Positions 16,783 to 25,108 of a DNA stretch of 43,989 nt are shown piece by piece (the first letter of the stretch is position 1; every line of letters starts with the position of its first letter). Source of the stretch: Bacteroidetes bacterium HGW-Bacteroidetes-6 (GTDB lineage: Bacteria > Bacteroidota > Bacteroidia > Bacteroidales > DTU049). The position numbers were made by a program, and so were the translations under genes. The stretch is from positions 1-43,989 of the forward strand of contig PHDB01000027.1 in NCBI GenBank assembly GCA_002842495.1, read 5' to 3'. Under the pieces are notes generated by a model that had not been told where the DNA came from, searched no databases, and was given only the letters and a program-made list of their open reading frames with translations.

Positions 16783-16840
16783 TACCCACAAAAACAAAAT
16801 TGGTTTATATTTGTTGCATTAAGCAACCTTAAAAAGCGCA
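16783..16840 (+). promoter_or_regulatory. Recurring promoter module, copy 3
   Basis: CCCACAAAAACAAAATTGG leads into the -7 box TATATTTG (16806-16813), then CATTAAGCAACCTTAAAAAG and CGC. It combines the upstream part of copy 2 with the AAAAAGCGC-type leader of copy 1. It stands 59 bp before the gene at 16872. Confidence 0.6.
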
Positions 16841-16871
16841 AAACGGCCACCCGTTATCAGCAATAGCCAAA

Positions 16872-17450
16872 ATGAAAGAACTTGAGCATATATATTTTAT
16901 CAACAGAGTCTCATTTCGAGATTGGTTAGAAAAGAACCATAACAAGAGCTTTGGTATTTGGATGGTATTTTACAAAAAGCACTCGGATAAAGAATGTATA
17001 AAATATAATGAAGCCTTAGAAGAAGCTCTTTGTTTTGGATGGATTGATAGTATTATAAAAAAAGTGGATAATGACAGATATGTGAGAAAATTTACACCAA
17101 GAATCAATGTTTCCAAATGGTCGGATTTGAATAAAAGAATAGTGCTTTCATTGATAGAGGAAGGGAAAATGACCAAAGCCGGACTACAAAAAATAGATAT
17201 TTACTTAAAAACAGGAAGAGTTGATTGGGAAAGCAAAGAATTAAAAAAAGAATTTCACATTCCGGATTTTATTCTGAAAACATTCGCAGAAAACGAACCG
17301 GCGTTGACAAATTTCAATAATCTTGCCGGGACTCATAAACGACATTATATACTTTGGATTACCAGCGCCAAAAAAGAAGAGACTATTCTAAACAGATTAA
17401 AAGAATCAATAGAATTATTAAAGGAAAACAGAAAATTGGGATTAAAGTAA
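16872..17450 (+). CDS. YdeI/OmpD-associated family protein
   Basis: A 192-residue soluble protein of the YdeI/OmpD-associated family (often called bacteriocin-protection family). Typical segments are FRDWLEKNHNKSFGIWMVFY, YNEALEEALCFGWIDSIIKK, RKFTPRINVSKWSDLNKR and a C-terminal YdeI-type part (LAGTHKRHYILWITSAKKEE) that handles Thr-His-Lys-Arg before a Trp-Ile helix. The biochemical role is unknown; protection against antimicrobial peptides rests on limited work on relatives. It has its own promoter module. Confidence 0.8.
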   Translation: MKELEHIYFINRVSFRDWLEKNHNKSFGIWMVFYKKHSDKECIKYNEALEEALCFGWIDSIIKKVDNDRYVRKFTPRINVSKWSDLNKRIVLSLIEEGKMTKAGLQKIDIYLKTGRVDWESKELKKEFHIPDFILKTFAENEPALTNFNNLAGTHKRHYILWITSAKKEETILNRLKESIELLKENRKLGLK

Positions 17451-17493
17451 AAAAAATTAAAGCACATGCTGTTAGCATCAAGTAAATCCTAAA

Positions 17494-18342
17494 ATGCGAA
17501 AATTCTATTCCACATTCATTCTAATACTCATATTGGCGGCCTGCACGTCAAAGAGAAACAAAATTGAATCTGAAAACACAGATGAATTAAGAAGCTATAC
17601 TTTTTCGGACTACGATTATGAAGTTAGGTATTATTCAAACTCTATTACAAAGGACAACTTTAATTCTACAACCTTTTATCGAAATGACACTATAATCAGA
17701 AACTTAAGCAATGAGGGAGGATGCACAAGATATATTTACGACTCAATTGGTCGCTTAGCACAAACAATTTCTGGGAGAGATTGTTCTTGTGGCTTTAGAA
17801 AATTCTCAATTTACGACTCAGCAAACAATTTAATCGGGTATTTTTCAACTCAAGATTCACTTGTTGATTTGAATACTGTGGAATTTGATCAAACATTCTT
17901 TTACAACTCCAATGGTCAACTGATCAAGGAAAGAACAAGCAAAGGCAATGACATAAATGGGGTTGCATTTGAAAGATGGAGCTATTTTGATTATAAAGAC
18001 GGAAAAATATTTTCAGAAACTATTTTAAGGAACAATGATACAGTATGGAATTGCAAATATCAATACGACTCAAAAGGGAATCTGATAAAGATACATCGAA
18101 CACGAGATGATGTTTACGAAACAGAATCCTTTAAATACAATAAAGACAACTTACTAATTAAAAAAGAAATTATTTCTACTGCCAATCCTGTTACGCCCAA
18201 CATTTCTTTCTGTGCAGGAAACAACTATTCCATTTTTGAATATGACTCGACGGGATTTTTGACAGCCGAAATTGTCTATAATCATAATGGCAAGCAGCAA
18301 GTCAAGAAAATATACAAAAAAATATACAAGAACAACAGCTAA
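17494..18342 (+). CDS. Lipoprotein with YD/RHS-like repeats
   Basis: A 282-residue product with a lipoprotein signal (ILILAAC, Cys17) and no surface-export motif after the cysteine. The mature part carries degenerate repeats of RHS/YD type: RYIYDSIGRLAQTISG, FSIYDSANNLIGYF, FFYNSNGQLIKERT, CKYQYDSKGNLIKIHR and FEYDSTGFLTAEIVYNHNGK. Such repeats form extended beta-sheets in many bacterial surface proteins and toxins. No toxin domain is present, and the protein is far too small for an RHS shell. Function is unknown. Confidence 0.7.
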   Translation: MRKFYSTFILILILAACTSKRNKIESENTDELRSYTFSDYDYEVRYYSNSITKDNFNSTTFYRNDTIIRNLSNEGGCTRYIYDSIGRLAQTISGRDCSCGFRKFSIYDSANNLIGYFSTQDSLVDLNTVEFDQTFFYNSNGQLIKERTSKGNDINGVAFERWSYFDYKDGKIFSETILRNNDTVWNCKYQYDSKGNLIKIHRTRDDVYETESFKYNKDNLLIKKEIISTANPVTPNISFCAGNNYSIFEYDSTGFLTAEIVYNHNGKQQVKKIYKKIYKNNS

Positions 18343-18408
18343 TATTGGCAATTCGGACAGAGTTTATAATCAGAAATAAAGAGCATTATCGGGCACTGCA
18401 ACCAACCA

Positions 18409-19050
18409 TCACTCCCCCCTCAAACAATACCTCATTCCATTTTCGGTGAGGCAAAAATCGGCCAGGTTAACCAAAATGAGTTGTTCGAGCGTTTTGCGCG
18501 TGAGGCGCGAGGTGAAACCGGTTTCTTCGATAAGCTGAGCCAAACTGAGCTGCCCTTTTGCCACAAAAATGTCGAGCAAAATTTTGTGCTGCTCAGCAAT
18601 GCTGATTTTCACACCATATTCCGATTTGCGGCGCTTCCATACGCGTTCGTACACAATTCCGGCCGGATGGTTGCTATCGCGAAACCGAAGCCATGCAATA
18701 TCGGTTCCGTTTTCGGCCGGAGCAAGCGTCAGAACTTTGGGCCGGGCAGGAATAATAATTTCAAGAATTTCCTTGCTTTGAATTTCGTACAGCACACTTT
18801 TGAAGCTCACTTCGGGCTTACAATGAATGGTTGCAGCCGATTCGGCCATATAAATTTCTTCTTCGCTGCGAATTCCGGCAAGGCTTCCGTTGTCTTTTAC
18901 ACCAATCAGCAACGAGCCGCCATCGGTGTTCGAAAAAGCCGACATACTTCGGGCAATTTTGCGGCTGTCGTTTACTGCAAACTTGAAGTCGAGCACCTGG
19001 CTTTCGCCTTGTGCAATACGTTTTAGCAGCTGAAATTCAATTTCATCCAT
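18409..19050 (-). CDS. AlbA_2 (Schlafen-type) ATP-binding domain protein with HTH tail
   Basis: A 213-residue protein. The N-terminal AlbA_2 domain (about 1-125) shows ESQVLDFKFAVNDSRKIARS, SAFSNTDGGSLLIGVKDNGS and GIRSEEEIYM, the usual pattern of these putative ATP-binding or nucleic-acid-linked domains. The C-terminal part (about 150-213: LSLAQLIEETGFTSRLTRKT) looks like a winged helix. A regulatory role is likely but unproven. The frame is open to 19089, but a TATTTTTG box at 19086-19093 overlaps that start, so I use ATG 19050. Confidence 0.78.
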   Translation of the reverse strand: MDEIEFQLLKRIAQGESQVLDFKFAVNDSRKIARSMSAFSNTDGGSLLIGVKDNGSLAGIRSEEEIYMAESAATIHCKPEVSFKSVLYEIQSKEILEIIIPARPKVLTLAPAENGTDIAWLRFRDSNHPAGIVYERVWKRRKSEYGVKISIAEQHKILLDIFVAKGQLSLAQLIEETGFTSRLTRKTLEQLILVNLADFCLTENGMRYCLRGE

Positions 19051-19085
19051 CGTGTTGCTTTTTTCGCGTTCATGACTCCGATACT

Positions 19086-19093
19086 GCAAAAAT
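19086..19093 (-). promoter_or_regulatory. -7 promoter box for the AlbA_2 gene
   Basis: TATTTTTG on the minus strand, 35 bp before ATG 19050. It excludes the longer frame beginning at 19089. Confidence 0.55.
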
Positions 19094-19478
19094 ACCGAAC
19101 AATTCAGAAATCACCTAACAACTATAGCTATGGCCAAAAATCATTTACCCGCAAAACTCATAATCGCATTATATATTGCTCCTGATAATTACACCCAGTC
19201 AATCCAAAACATCTTTTTCCCCGCGTCATTCTGGTGAATTTCAGGAAAGAATCTCACTCGAAACAAAAAAAGAATAACCAATACACATATTGAGCAAGCA
19301 GGCTCTAAAACAGAGGCTAAAACCATGACTTTGGATTGGTAAATTTGTTCAGCATGACAGCTATATGGGAATTCCCAAATGCATTCTCTTTTGATTAACC
19401 GGAACCAATCGCGTGATTCACCGACAGATATGTTATTTAAGTATTTTCAGCAATTATCCGGATTTACAATATTTTTTG
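19094..19478. other. Long spacer between divergent genes with degenerate REP-like repeat
   Basis: No gene or remnant is visible. The stretch 19225-19255 starts GTCATTCTG and ends GAATCTC, like the 27-bp repeats at 27507 and 27992, but with a longer, altered centre. GTTCAGCATGACA near 19348 resembles half of another unit. CATTTACCCGCAAAA at 19142 resembles the front of the promoter module at 16783, but no gene follows it. Confidence 0.4.
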
Positions 19479-19486
19479 TATCTTTA
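19479..19486 (+). promoter_or_regulatory. Possible -7 box for the WbuC-like gene
   Basis: TATCTTTA differs from TAnnTTTG in the last base. It lies 18 bp before ATG 19505. Confidence 0.35.
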
Positions 19487-19504
19487 TCCGTTAATTTCGA
19501 AACC

Positions 19505-19996
19505 ATGTACAAGATTGAAATAGAAATGATCAACGATTTGTCGCAAAAAGCCAAAGCTTCGGAGCGCAAACGTATGAACCTGAACATTCACAAATCGGCC
19601 GACGATCAGCTTCAACGATTCATGAATGCCATGGAACCAGGTACCTATATTCGTCCGCACAAACATGAAATGCCACACAAACGCGAGCTATTTGCTGTTG
19701 TCCGGGGCGAATTTCTTGTCCTTGAGTTCGACGATAATGGTGAAATTTCCGATCATTTCATTCTGAGTCAAGACACCGGGAACTTTGCTGTAGAAATCGA
19801 TCCCGCCATCTGGCACACCGTTATTGCACTTAAGGTAAGTTCGGTTGCTCTCGAAGTAAAAGACGGTCCCTATCACCCCGACAGCGACAAGATTTTTGCC
19901 GACTGGGCTCCGGCTGAAAGCGATACTGCCGGTGCAAAAACATTTCTCGACAATCAGCTGGGCAAACTAGGTATCTTTTTCCCAAACATCTATTAG
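19505..19996 (+). CDS. WbuC family cupin-fold metalloprotein
   Basis: A 163-residue cupin of the WbuC family, often found in O-antigen or surface-polysaccharide gene clusters. Likely metal ligands are the histidines of YIRPHKHEMPHKRELFAVV and the later WHTVIAL. The C-terminal YHPDSDKIFADWAPAE is typical. The longer frame from 19379 adds 42 residues without family similarity, and a near-consensus -7 box lies within that stretch, so I use ATG 19505. manA follows 74 bp downstream, which fits sugar-nucleotide or polysaccharide metabolism, though the reaction is not known. Confidence 0.82.
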   Translation: MYKIEIEMINDLSQKAKASERKRMNLNIHKSADDQLQRFMNAMEPGTYIRPHKHEMPHKRELFAVVRGEFLVLEFDDNGEISDHFILSQDTGNFAVEIDPAIWHTVIALKVSSVALEVKDGPYHPDSDKIFADWAPAESDTAGAKTFLDNQLGKLGIFFPNIY

Positions 19997-20070
19997 TAAC
20001 AAACTGTTTTCTCATATATATTCCCGGTAATGTAGCCCAATCTGCTTCCGGACGAAATCCGTTTTAAAGC

Positions 20071-21066
20071 ATGACCAACGAATTGTATCCACTAAAATTC
20101 AAGCCACTCTTTTTCGAGAAACCCTGGGGTGGACAAAACATTAAAAAACACAAGGCTTTCGAAACAAACAAAGCTCTCAATTGCGGCGAAGTATGGCTGG
20201 TTTCGGGAGTCGAAAATCAACAAAGCGAAGTTTCGAACGGTTTTCTGGCCGGCAACGAAATCAATGAGCTGGTTGAAGTGTATATGGAAGATTTGGTTGG
20301 CGAAAAGGTGTATGTGGAATATGGCGACACTTTCCCGCTGCTTTTCAAGATTCTCGATACCACCGACTGGCTTTCGGTTCAGGTACACCCCAACAATGAG
20401 CTTGCGCAGAAAAAACATGGCGTTCCATTTGGCAAAACCGAAATGTGGTATGTGCTCGAAGCAAGTACCGACGCAGCAATTCTGAATGGTTTTAGCCGAA
20501 TGACCGACAAAACCCAGGTCGAAAAAGCACTGAAAAACGGAAGCATTGTTTCGCTTCTGAATAAAGTAAATCCTGTTGCAGGCGAAGTCTATTTTACGCC
20601 GGCCGGAAAAATACATGCCATTGGTCCGGGTCTTACGGTTGCTGAAATTCAGCAAACCAGCGACTACACTTATCGTCTCTACGATTGGGACAGAACCGAT
20701 GCCGAAGGCAAATCGCGCGAACTGCACATTACTGATGGGCTCGATGCTTTGAATTACAATGATGTTTCGGATGGCAAAACTGCCCCGGTAAAATCGGGCG
20801 AATATGTTGACAATCTTGTCACGTGCAGCCAATTCGTAACCAATCGTATTCACATTCCGGCGAACACAAAACTCGAACGCGATTATCTTGCTCTTGATTC
20901 GTTTGTTGTTTTGCTTAACGTGAAAGGAACTGCAAAATTCAGTTTTAACAATACCGAAGAAACGCTTCAAATGGGCGAATGCCTGCTTGTTCCAGCTATG
21001 ATAGACGAAATGCGCTTTACCTCAACCGAAGGTGCCGAGCTGCTCGAAGTGTATATTCAATATTAA
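20071..21066 (+). CDS. manA: Mannose-6-phosphate isomerase, class I
   Basis: Interconverts fructose 6-phosphate and mannose 6-phosphate, feeding GDP-mannose and surface glycans. The 331-residue cupin protein has the zinc-site segments SVQVHPNNELAQ and GKTEMWYVLEA, then VYFTPAGKIHAIGPGLTVAE and the family YRLYDWDR. The N-terminus YPLKFKPLFFEKPWGGQ is typical of class I isomerases in this phylum, which are shorter than the enterobacterial enzyme. No promoter box is visible in the gap from the WbuC-like gene, so cotranscription is likely. Confidence 0.92.
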   Translation: MTNELYPLKFKPLFFEKPWGGQNIKKHKAFETNKALNCGEVWLVSGVENQQSEVSNGFLAGNEINELVEVYMEDLVGEKVYVEYGDTFPLLFKILDTTDWLSVQVHPNNELAQKKHGVPFGKTEMWYVLEASTDAAILNGFSRMTDKTQVEKALKNGSIVSLLNKVNPVAGEVYFTPAGKIHAIGPGLTVAEIQQTSDYTYRLYDWDRTDAEGKSRELHITDGLDALNYNDVSDGKTAPVKSGEYVDNLVTCSQFVTNRIHIPANTKLERDYLALDSFVVLLNVKGTAKFSFNNTEETLQMGECLLVPAMIDEMRFTSTEGAELLEVYIQY

Positions 21067-21668
21067 GTAGCTGCCTATAAATAAAAATATCCAAGTCTGG
21101 GATAGAATTTCATTAGGATTAGCTGCTTAGAAGCCGATCCGCAGATTTTGGGGATTATTCACCCATTGAACTATTTTCAAAGGTGTTCATGAGCTCAGCG
21201 CAATAGCGCTTCGGTTACGCAGAAAATCTCAAATTTCAGTGAGAATCATTCAATTTTCGCAGATGGAATCAGCTCCAATCTGAGATTGAATCTGATTCGA
21301 ATTGACCAACTGTTTGTTTTGCGAAGTAAAATAAACAAAGCTTCTGCGTGAATTCCTATCCTTGCTGGAGCAATTCAAAAATCCGCGTAATCTGAGTAAT
21401 CTGCGAATAATGTATTTCATTAAAGCCCTCTGTTTCTCTTTGTGTAAAACACTACAACCTTTGTCTTACCACTGGCGGATTCGTGCAACCGAGGCACCTA
21501 AAAGGCACGGAGTTCATGAACAACAATAAAAATATAATAATGAGTGAATAATTCGTGGACCAACAACAAAGCCGACTAAAAATTATGAAGTAATTGGGTT
21601 TCAGGCAGCAAAGACGACCATTCTTATTGATAATTCGCGAAAGTCGGACATCGGTATGGCAGAAATTG
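21067..21668. other. About 600 bp without a gene
   Basis: I find no open frame or gene remnant. Around 21380-21410 there are degenerate tandem words of the type CCGCGTAATCTGAGTAATC, and 21429-21452 resembles CTCTGTTTCTCTTTGTGTAA; both are, from memory, common intergenic filler in Bacteroidota. The end of the stretch leads into the promoter box of the CPBP gene. Confidence 0.5.
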
Positions 21669-21676
21669 TACTTTTG
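21669..21676 (+). promoter_or_regulatory. -7 promoter box for the CPBP gene
   Basis: TACTTTTG lies inside the longest open frame, 28 bp before the GTG at 21705. This shows the first 37 codons of that frame are not translated. Confidence 0.55.
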
Positions 21677-21704
21677 CATTTTCCAAAACAAAGTTGACCG
21701 CATT

Positions 21705-22514
21705 GTGAAAACGTTTTTCAACTCCATCCGAAATACCATTACTGAAGTGCAGCTTACCCGCGAAACAGGTAATAAAGTAGCATGGAAGCCTTTCATCATT
21801 CTTTTTGTTGCGAGCAGTTCACTCATTCTGATTGAATATCTGGGCAAAAGTCCGGGGCATTATCTGATGCAAAAACTGGCAACGCAAGCCGGGCTGAACC
21901 GCTTTGCTGCATTTCTGCAATACAACATGCAGGAATCGCCCGATCGTCAATTGTATCAGCTGGCCTATTGGGTAAGCATCATATTTATTTGCTATTTCAT
22001 TATTCCCGCACTTGTTATCCGCTTCGGATTCCGGGAGCGATTACGCGATTATGGCCTGCAATGGGGTAGTTTCCTGAAAGATTCGTGGGTTTATCTGGTT
22101 ATGCTGGGCATTATGTTTCCGCTTGTGTATTTTGCCAGTCGCACCCACAGTTTTCAGGCGCGCTATCCGTTCTACACTCCGGCCAATGGCGAATCGCTCT
22201 GGCCCAACTTCTGGATATGGCAAATGATCTATTTTGTGCAGTTTTTCGCCCTCGAATTTTTCTTCCGTGGCTTTATGGTACACGGACTTAAAAAATATGC
22301 CGGCTTCTACAGTGTAATCATCATGACTGTTCCCTACTGTATGATTCATTTCGGTAAGCCTATGGGCGAAACCTTTGCTGCTATTTTTGCCGGAATTGCG
22401 CTCGGAACCATGAGCCTGAAAAGCCGCAGCATTGCACTGGGCGTATTTTTGCATTACAGTGTTGCCATCACTATGGATATGGCCGCTTTGTGGCAGGAAG
22501 GGTTTTTTCAGTAG
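21705..22514 (+). CDS. CPBP-family integral membrane protein (Abi/CAAX-like), altered motifs
   Basis: A 269-residue membrane protein with about six to seven hydrophobic segments. The C-terminal part follows the CPBP (CAAX protease and bacteriocin-processing) layout: LEFFFRGFMVHGL where the classical motif is EExxxR, YCMIHFGKP where it is FxxxH, and FLHYSVAITMD where HxxxN/B is usual. The first Glu of motif 1 is Leu, so protease activity is uncertain. The start is GTG 21705: the frame extends to 21594, but the promoter box at 21669-21676 lies inside that extension. Substrate is unknown. Confidence 0.78.
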   Translation: MKTFFNSIRNTITEVQLTRETGNKVAWKPFIILFVASSSLILIEYLGKSPGHYLMQKLATQAGLNRFAAFLQYNMQESPDRQLYQLAYWVSIIFICYFIIPALVIRFGFRERLRDYGLQWGSFLKDSWVYLVMLGIMFPLVYFASRTHSFQARYPFYTPANGESLWPNFWIWQMIYFVQFFALEFFFRGFMVHGLKKYAGFYSVIIMTVPYCMIHFGKPMGETFAAIFAGIALGTMSLKSRSIALGVFLHYSVAITMDMAALWQEGFFQ

Positions 22515-22515
22515 C

Positions 22516-22557
22516 CAGTGGTCAGTTGTCAGTTGTCAGTAGTGAGTTGACAGTGGT
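22516..22557. repeat. Heptanucleotide tandem repeat
   Basis: Six consecutive 7-bp units of type CAGTNGT (CAGTGGT, CAGTTGT, CAGTTGT, CAGTAGT, GAGTTGA, CAGTGGT). They begin 2 bp after the CPBP stop codon. Confidence 0.8.
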
Positions 22558-22585
22558 GAGGAGCGATGGGTGATGAGTCAGGAGT

Positions 22586-22610
22586 GTAGAGACGCGATTT
22601 ATCGCATCTG
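22586..22610. repeat. Palindromic dispersed-type repeat
   Basis: GTAGAGACGCGATTTATCGC followed by ATCTG. The arms AGACGCGAT and ATCGCATCT pair apart from one G-U. From memory this GTAGAGACGCGAT sequence is a widely dispersed repeat in cyanobacteria and Bacteroidota. Confidence 0.6.
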
Positions 22611-22762
22611 AAAACAACCCGCAAAGGCGTAATACAATGCGCAAAAAACAAAAACAAACAGCACAAACAAGTGGCAACAAGAAAATTACAATATTATTAT
22701 ATTTCTATTGAGAACAAAATAAATATCTTTTTTTATTGTTTTTGTCAGTAAAATAAACCAAC

Positions 22763-23416
22763 ATGAAAAAAACCATTTTTATTTTGAGTTTTTTGAGCCT
22801 TTTGGCCTTTTCGGCCTGCCACAAAGACGAAGAAACTCTACCAGAGGATTCACTTCCAGTAATCATTGAAAACTATCTGCCATTAACCGTCGGCAACTAC
22901 TGGATTTACGAAGAATTTCAAATCGACACCAATGGCACAGCAACCGATCTCGGGAAAATTGATAGTTGCTACATCGAAAAAGACACTTTAATCAACAACA
23001 AAACGTACTTCAAATATTGCAGGGTTGCTCCTGGATATGGATCATCTATTAAATTCATCCGCGATTCTTCACATTATATTGTGAACAGCAACGGAATCAT
23101 CCTGTTTTCTTCTGTTGATTTTTCCTCAATTCTCCACACCTATTACACAATCATCCCTGTTTCCGATACTGTTTCGGTAAACACATCGAAAATGACAGAC
23201 AAGGATGTTGAGATAACAACGCCTTATGGTACATTTACAACTTACAACTACAAAACAACCTGCGCAATCACTCCGGCATTTGCTTCAAACGGCAACGAAC
23301 GTTACTGGAATACCCGATATGCCAACAATGTTGGGATTGTAGCAGAAACAATTGCAACCTACCTTTCCACGCCGGTATTTACCGAACGAAGACTTGTAAG
23401 ATACCATCTGAACTAG
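22763..23416 (+). CDS. Lipoprotein of unknown function, probably surface-exposed
   Basis: A 217-residue product with signal peptide and lipobox LAFSAC (Cys19). The next residues HKDEE resemble the K-(D/E)-rich surface-export signal of Bacteroidota lipoproteins. The mature part (LPLTVGNYWIYEEFQIDTNG, SCYIEKDTLINNKTYFKYCR) resembles many short Bacteroidota lipoproteins with an N-terminal 'PLxVGNYWIYE' strand, whose function is not known. An intrinsic terminator follows directly. Confidence 0.75.
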   Translation: MKKTIFILSFLSLLAFSACHKDEETLPEDSLPVIIENYLPLTVGNYWIYEEFQIDTNGTATDLGKIDSCYIEKDTLINNKTYFKYCRVAPGYGSSIKFIRDSSHYIVNSNGIILFSSVDFSSILHTYYTIIPVSDTVSVNTSKMTDKDVEITTPYGTFTTYNYKTTCAITPAFASNGNERYWNTRYANNVGIVAETIATYLSTPVFTERRLVRYHLN

Positions 23417-23422
23417 CAATTG

Positions 23423-23467
23423 CAGCGACACCAGCTTGAAAATGATGACTCGTGTCGCTGTATTTTT
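23423..23467 (+). terminator. Intrinsic terminator between convergent genes
   Basis: CAGCGACAC (23423-23431) pairs perfectly with GTGTCGCTG (23452-23460), followed by TATTTTT. It ends the lipoprotein transcript. Confidence 0.75.
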
Positions 23468-23476
23468 AATTTAAAA

Positions 23477-25036
23477 CTACCTCTGCACTTCAATTTCGCC
23501 TGACCAGATTTTGTTATCCGATTCAATTCGCACCAGATAGGTTCCGGCGGCCCAATCGGAAACAGACACATTTCCTCCAACGAAATCTGTGGTGTGGCAA
23601 ATGGTACGACCATTGATATCGGTTACCCAAAGTGTTGTTTCCTTCTGCAAATAATCAACAGAAAAATAGTCGCTTGTGGGATTGGGATACACTTTGAGTT
23701 GCAGCAAAGGAAGGTCTTCAACACCCTGAACACCATTTACTTTTAAGATCCAGCCATCGGCGCTGCCATGATTATTGGTAACATCATAATCGGTTGAATA
23801 AGTAAAGCCGGTAACCACAAACAAATTGCTGCTTTCCTCGTAAATATTGAAACTTTCGTCTTGTCCGGAACCACCACAACAGCGTTGCCACAACAATGTT
23901 CCGGATGAAGTCAATTTTGCAACCCACACATCGGGTTCAAAAAACGAAGCATGAAAGCCCGAAACATCGCCATCGGTCGAATTGGTGAGTCCACTCATTG
24001 CATAACCCCCATCCGAAGCAATGGTTAAACCATTGGCCTGATCGTCGCCTGTGCCGCCATAGCATTTGGCCCATTCGAGAACTCCTGCCGAGGTGAGTTT
24101 CAGCAACCAAAAATCGTCCATCCCCGACGAACCATGATGACCGGTAACATCGCCATTGTTGTGTGTAGATGTGTAGCCAAGTGCGGCATAACTTCCATCG
24201 TACAGTTGAACGACCGAATTTCCCTCTTCCGTTTCGGAACCACCAAAACATTTAGCCCATTCAACCATGAAAGTTGATGAAATTTTCGCCACCAACATAT
24301 CCGAACCGGCATGATAACCAGTAACATCTCCATCCGATGAATACGAACGACCAACAAGTACACAGCCATTATCGGTTGTTACAGCCATATTGAGACCTTC
24401 TTCGTAATCGGAGCCACCCACACACAGTTGCGATAGCAGATTCAGAGCAGTGTCGAGCTTGATCACCCACAAATCGGTTTCAGAACTGCTGTGGTTTCCT
24501 GACACATCGCCATCATTTGAATAAACTGTGCCCGACACCAACAAATATCCGTCGGGAGTAAAGCCAATTGCAGCTGCATCGTCGTCGCTGGTACCTCCAA
24601 AACACTTTTCTTTCAATAATATTCCAGAAGAACTGATATGTAAAACCCAAAAATCGGAACTGTATGTTCCGTGATTTCCAGTCACATCGCCATCATAAGA
24701 ATTTGTCCAACCGGCCACATAGAAAGTACCGTCAGCAGCTTCAACAATATCGTAGCCTTCCTCATCCTCGGTTCCACCGTATGTAAATGACCAAACAATG
24801 GCTCCCACTGAATTCACACGGGCAACCCACAAATCAGTATTACCAGCGTTATCGGGCACATCTCCGTTCGACGATTCCGTATTCCCGGTAAAAACAAATC
24901 CCCCATCGGATGTGGGAATCGACTTCCAGGCATACTCATGCGCACTTCCGCCATAATTTTTTTGCCAGGCAATGGTTGGCTGAGCTATAAGAGAAACACT
25001 CAAAAATGAGAGTAAAAAAAAGCAGAAATTTTTCAT
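23477..25036 (-). CDS. T9SS-secreted protein with seven DGDV repeats
   Basis: A 519-residue product with signal peptide (FCFFLLSFLSVSLIAQ) and a T9SS type A sorting domain at the end (VYPNPTSDYFSVDY, DINGRTI, WAAGTYLVRIES). Between them are seven repeats of about 58 residues following W-x-K-C-[FY]-G-G-[ST], DGGY, GxTxSxDGDVxGxHG, then DxWVxKLxxxG. Seven such units predict a closed seven-bladed beta-propeller with repeated acidic DGDV loops, perhaps calcium-binding. No enzymatic site is visible. I use ATG 25036, where the signal peptide begins, although the frame reaches 25069. Confidence 0.85.
   Translation of the reverse strand: MKNFCFFLLSFLSVSLIAQPTIAWQKNYGGSAHEYAWKSIPTSDGGFVFTGNTESSNGDVPDNAGNTDLWVARVNSVGAIVWSFTYGGTEDEEGYDIVEAADGTFYVAGWTNSYDGDVTGNHGTYSSDFWVLHISSSGILLKEKCFGGTSDDDAAAIGFTPDGYLLVSGTVYSNDGDVSGNHSSSETDLWVIKLDTALNLLSQLCVGGSDYEEGLNMAVTTDNGCVLVGRSYSSDGDVTGYHAGSDMLVAKISSTFMVEWAKCFGGSETEEGNSVVQLYDGSYAALGYTSTHNNGDVTGHHGSSGMDDFWLLKLTSAGVLEWAKCYGGTGDDQANGLTIASDGGYAMSGLTNSTDGDVSGFHASFFEPDVWVAKLTSSGTLLWQRCCGGSGQDESFNIYEESSNLFVVTGFTYSTDYDVTNNHGSADGWILKVNGVQGVEDLPLLQLKVYPNPTSDYFSVDYLQKETTLWVTDINGRTICHTTDFVGGNVSVSDWAAGTYLVRIESDNKIWSGEIEVQR
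23720..24985 (-). repeat. Seven tandem repeats of about 58 codons (coding)
   Basis: The seven units of the T9SS propeller-like protein. They match at protein level (YGGxxDEE...SxDGDVTGxHG) and partly at DNA level around CATCGCCATC, which encodes the complement of DGDV. Confidence 0.8.
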
Positions 25037-25108
25037 ATGTGTTATTTTGTGGTTATTGAAAGCAAACACTTATCTACCAAAGAACAGAACATCAGAGATG
25101 CTAAAAAA

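Noticed and set aside
12275..18342. Integron-like cassette array
   Set aside because: The run of small plus-strand genes and recurring leaders resembles one, but I see no integrase gene and no attC-type hairpins with GTTRRRY cores, and promoters lie in front of individual genes.
19131..19180. Fourth copy of the recurring promoter module
   Set aside because: Only the front part (CATTTACCCGCAAAA) is similar; the TATATTTG core is missing and no gene follows within reach.
19379..19504. 42-residue extension of the WbuC-like protein
   Set aside because: It has no similarity to the family, and a near-consensus promoter box lies inside it.
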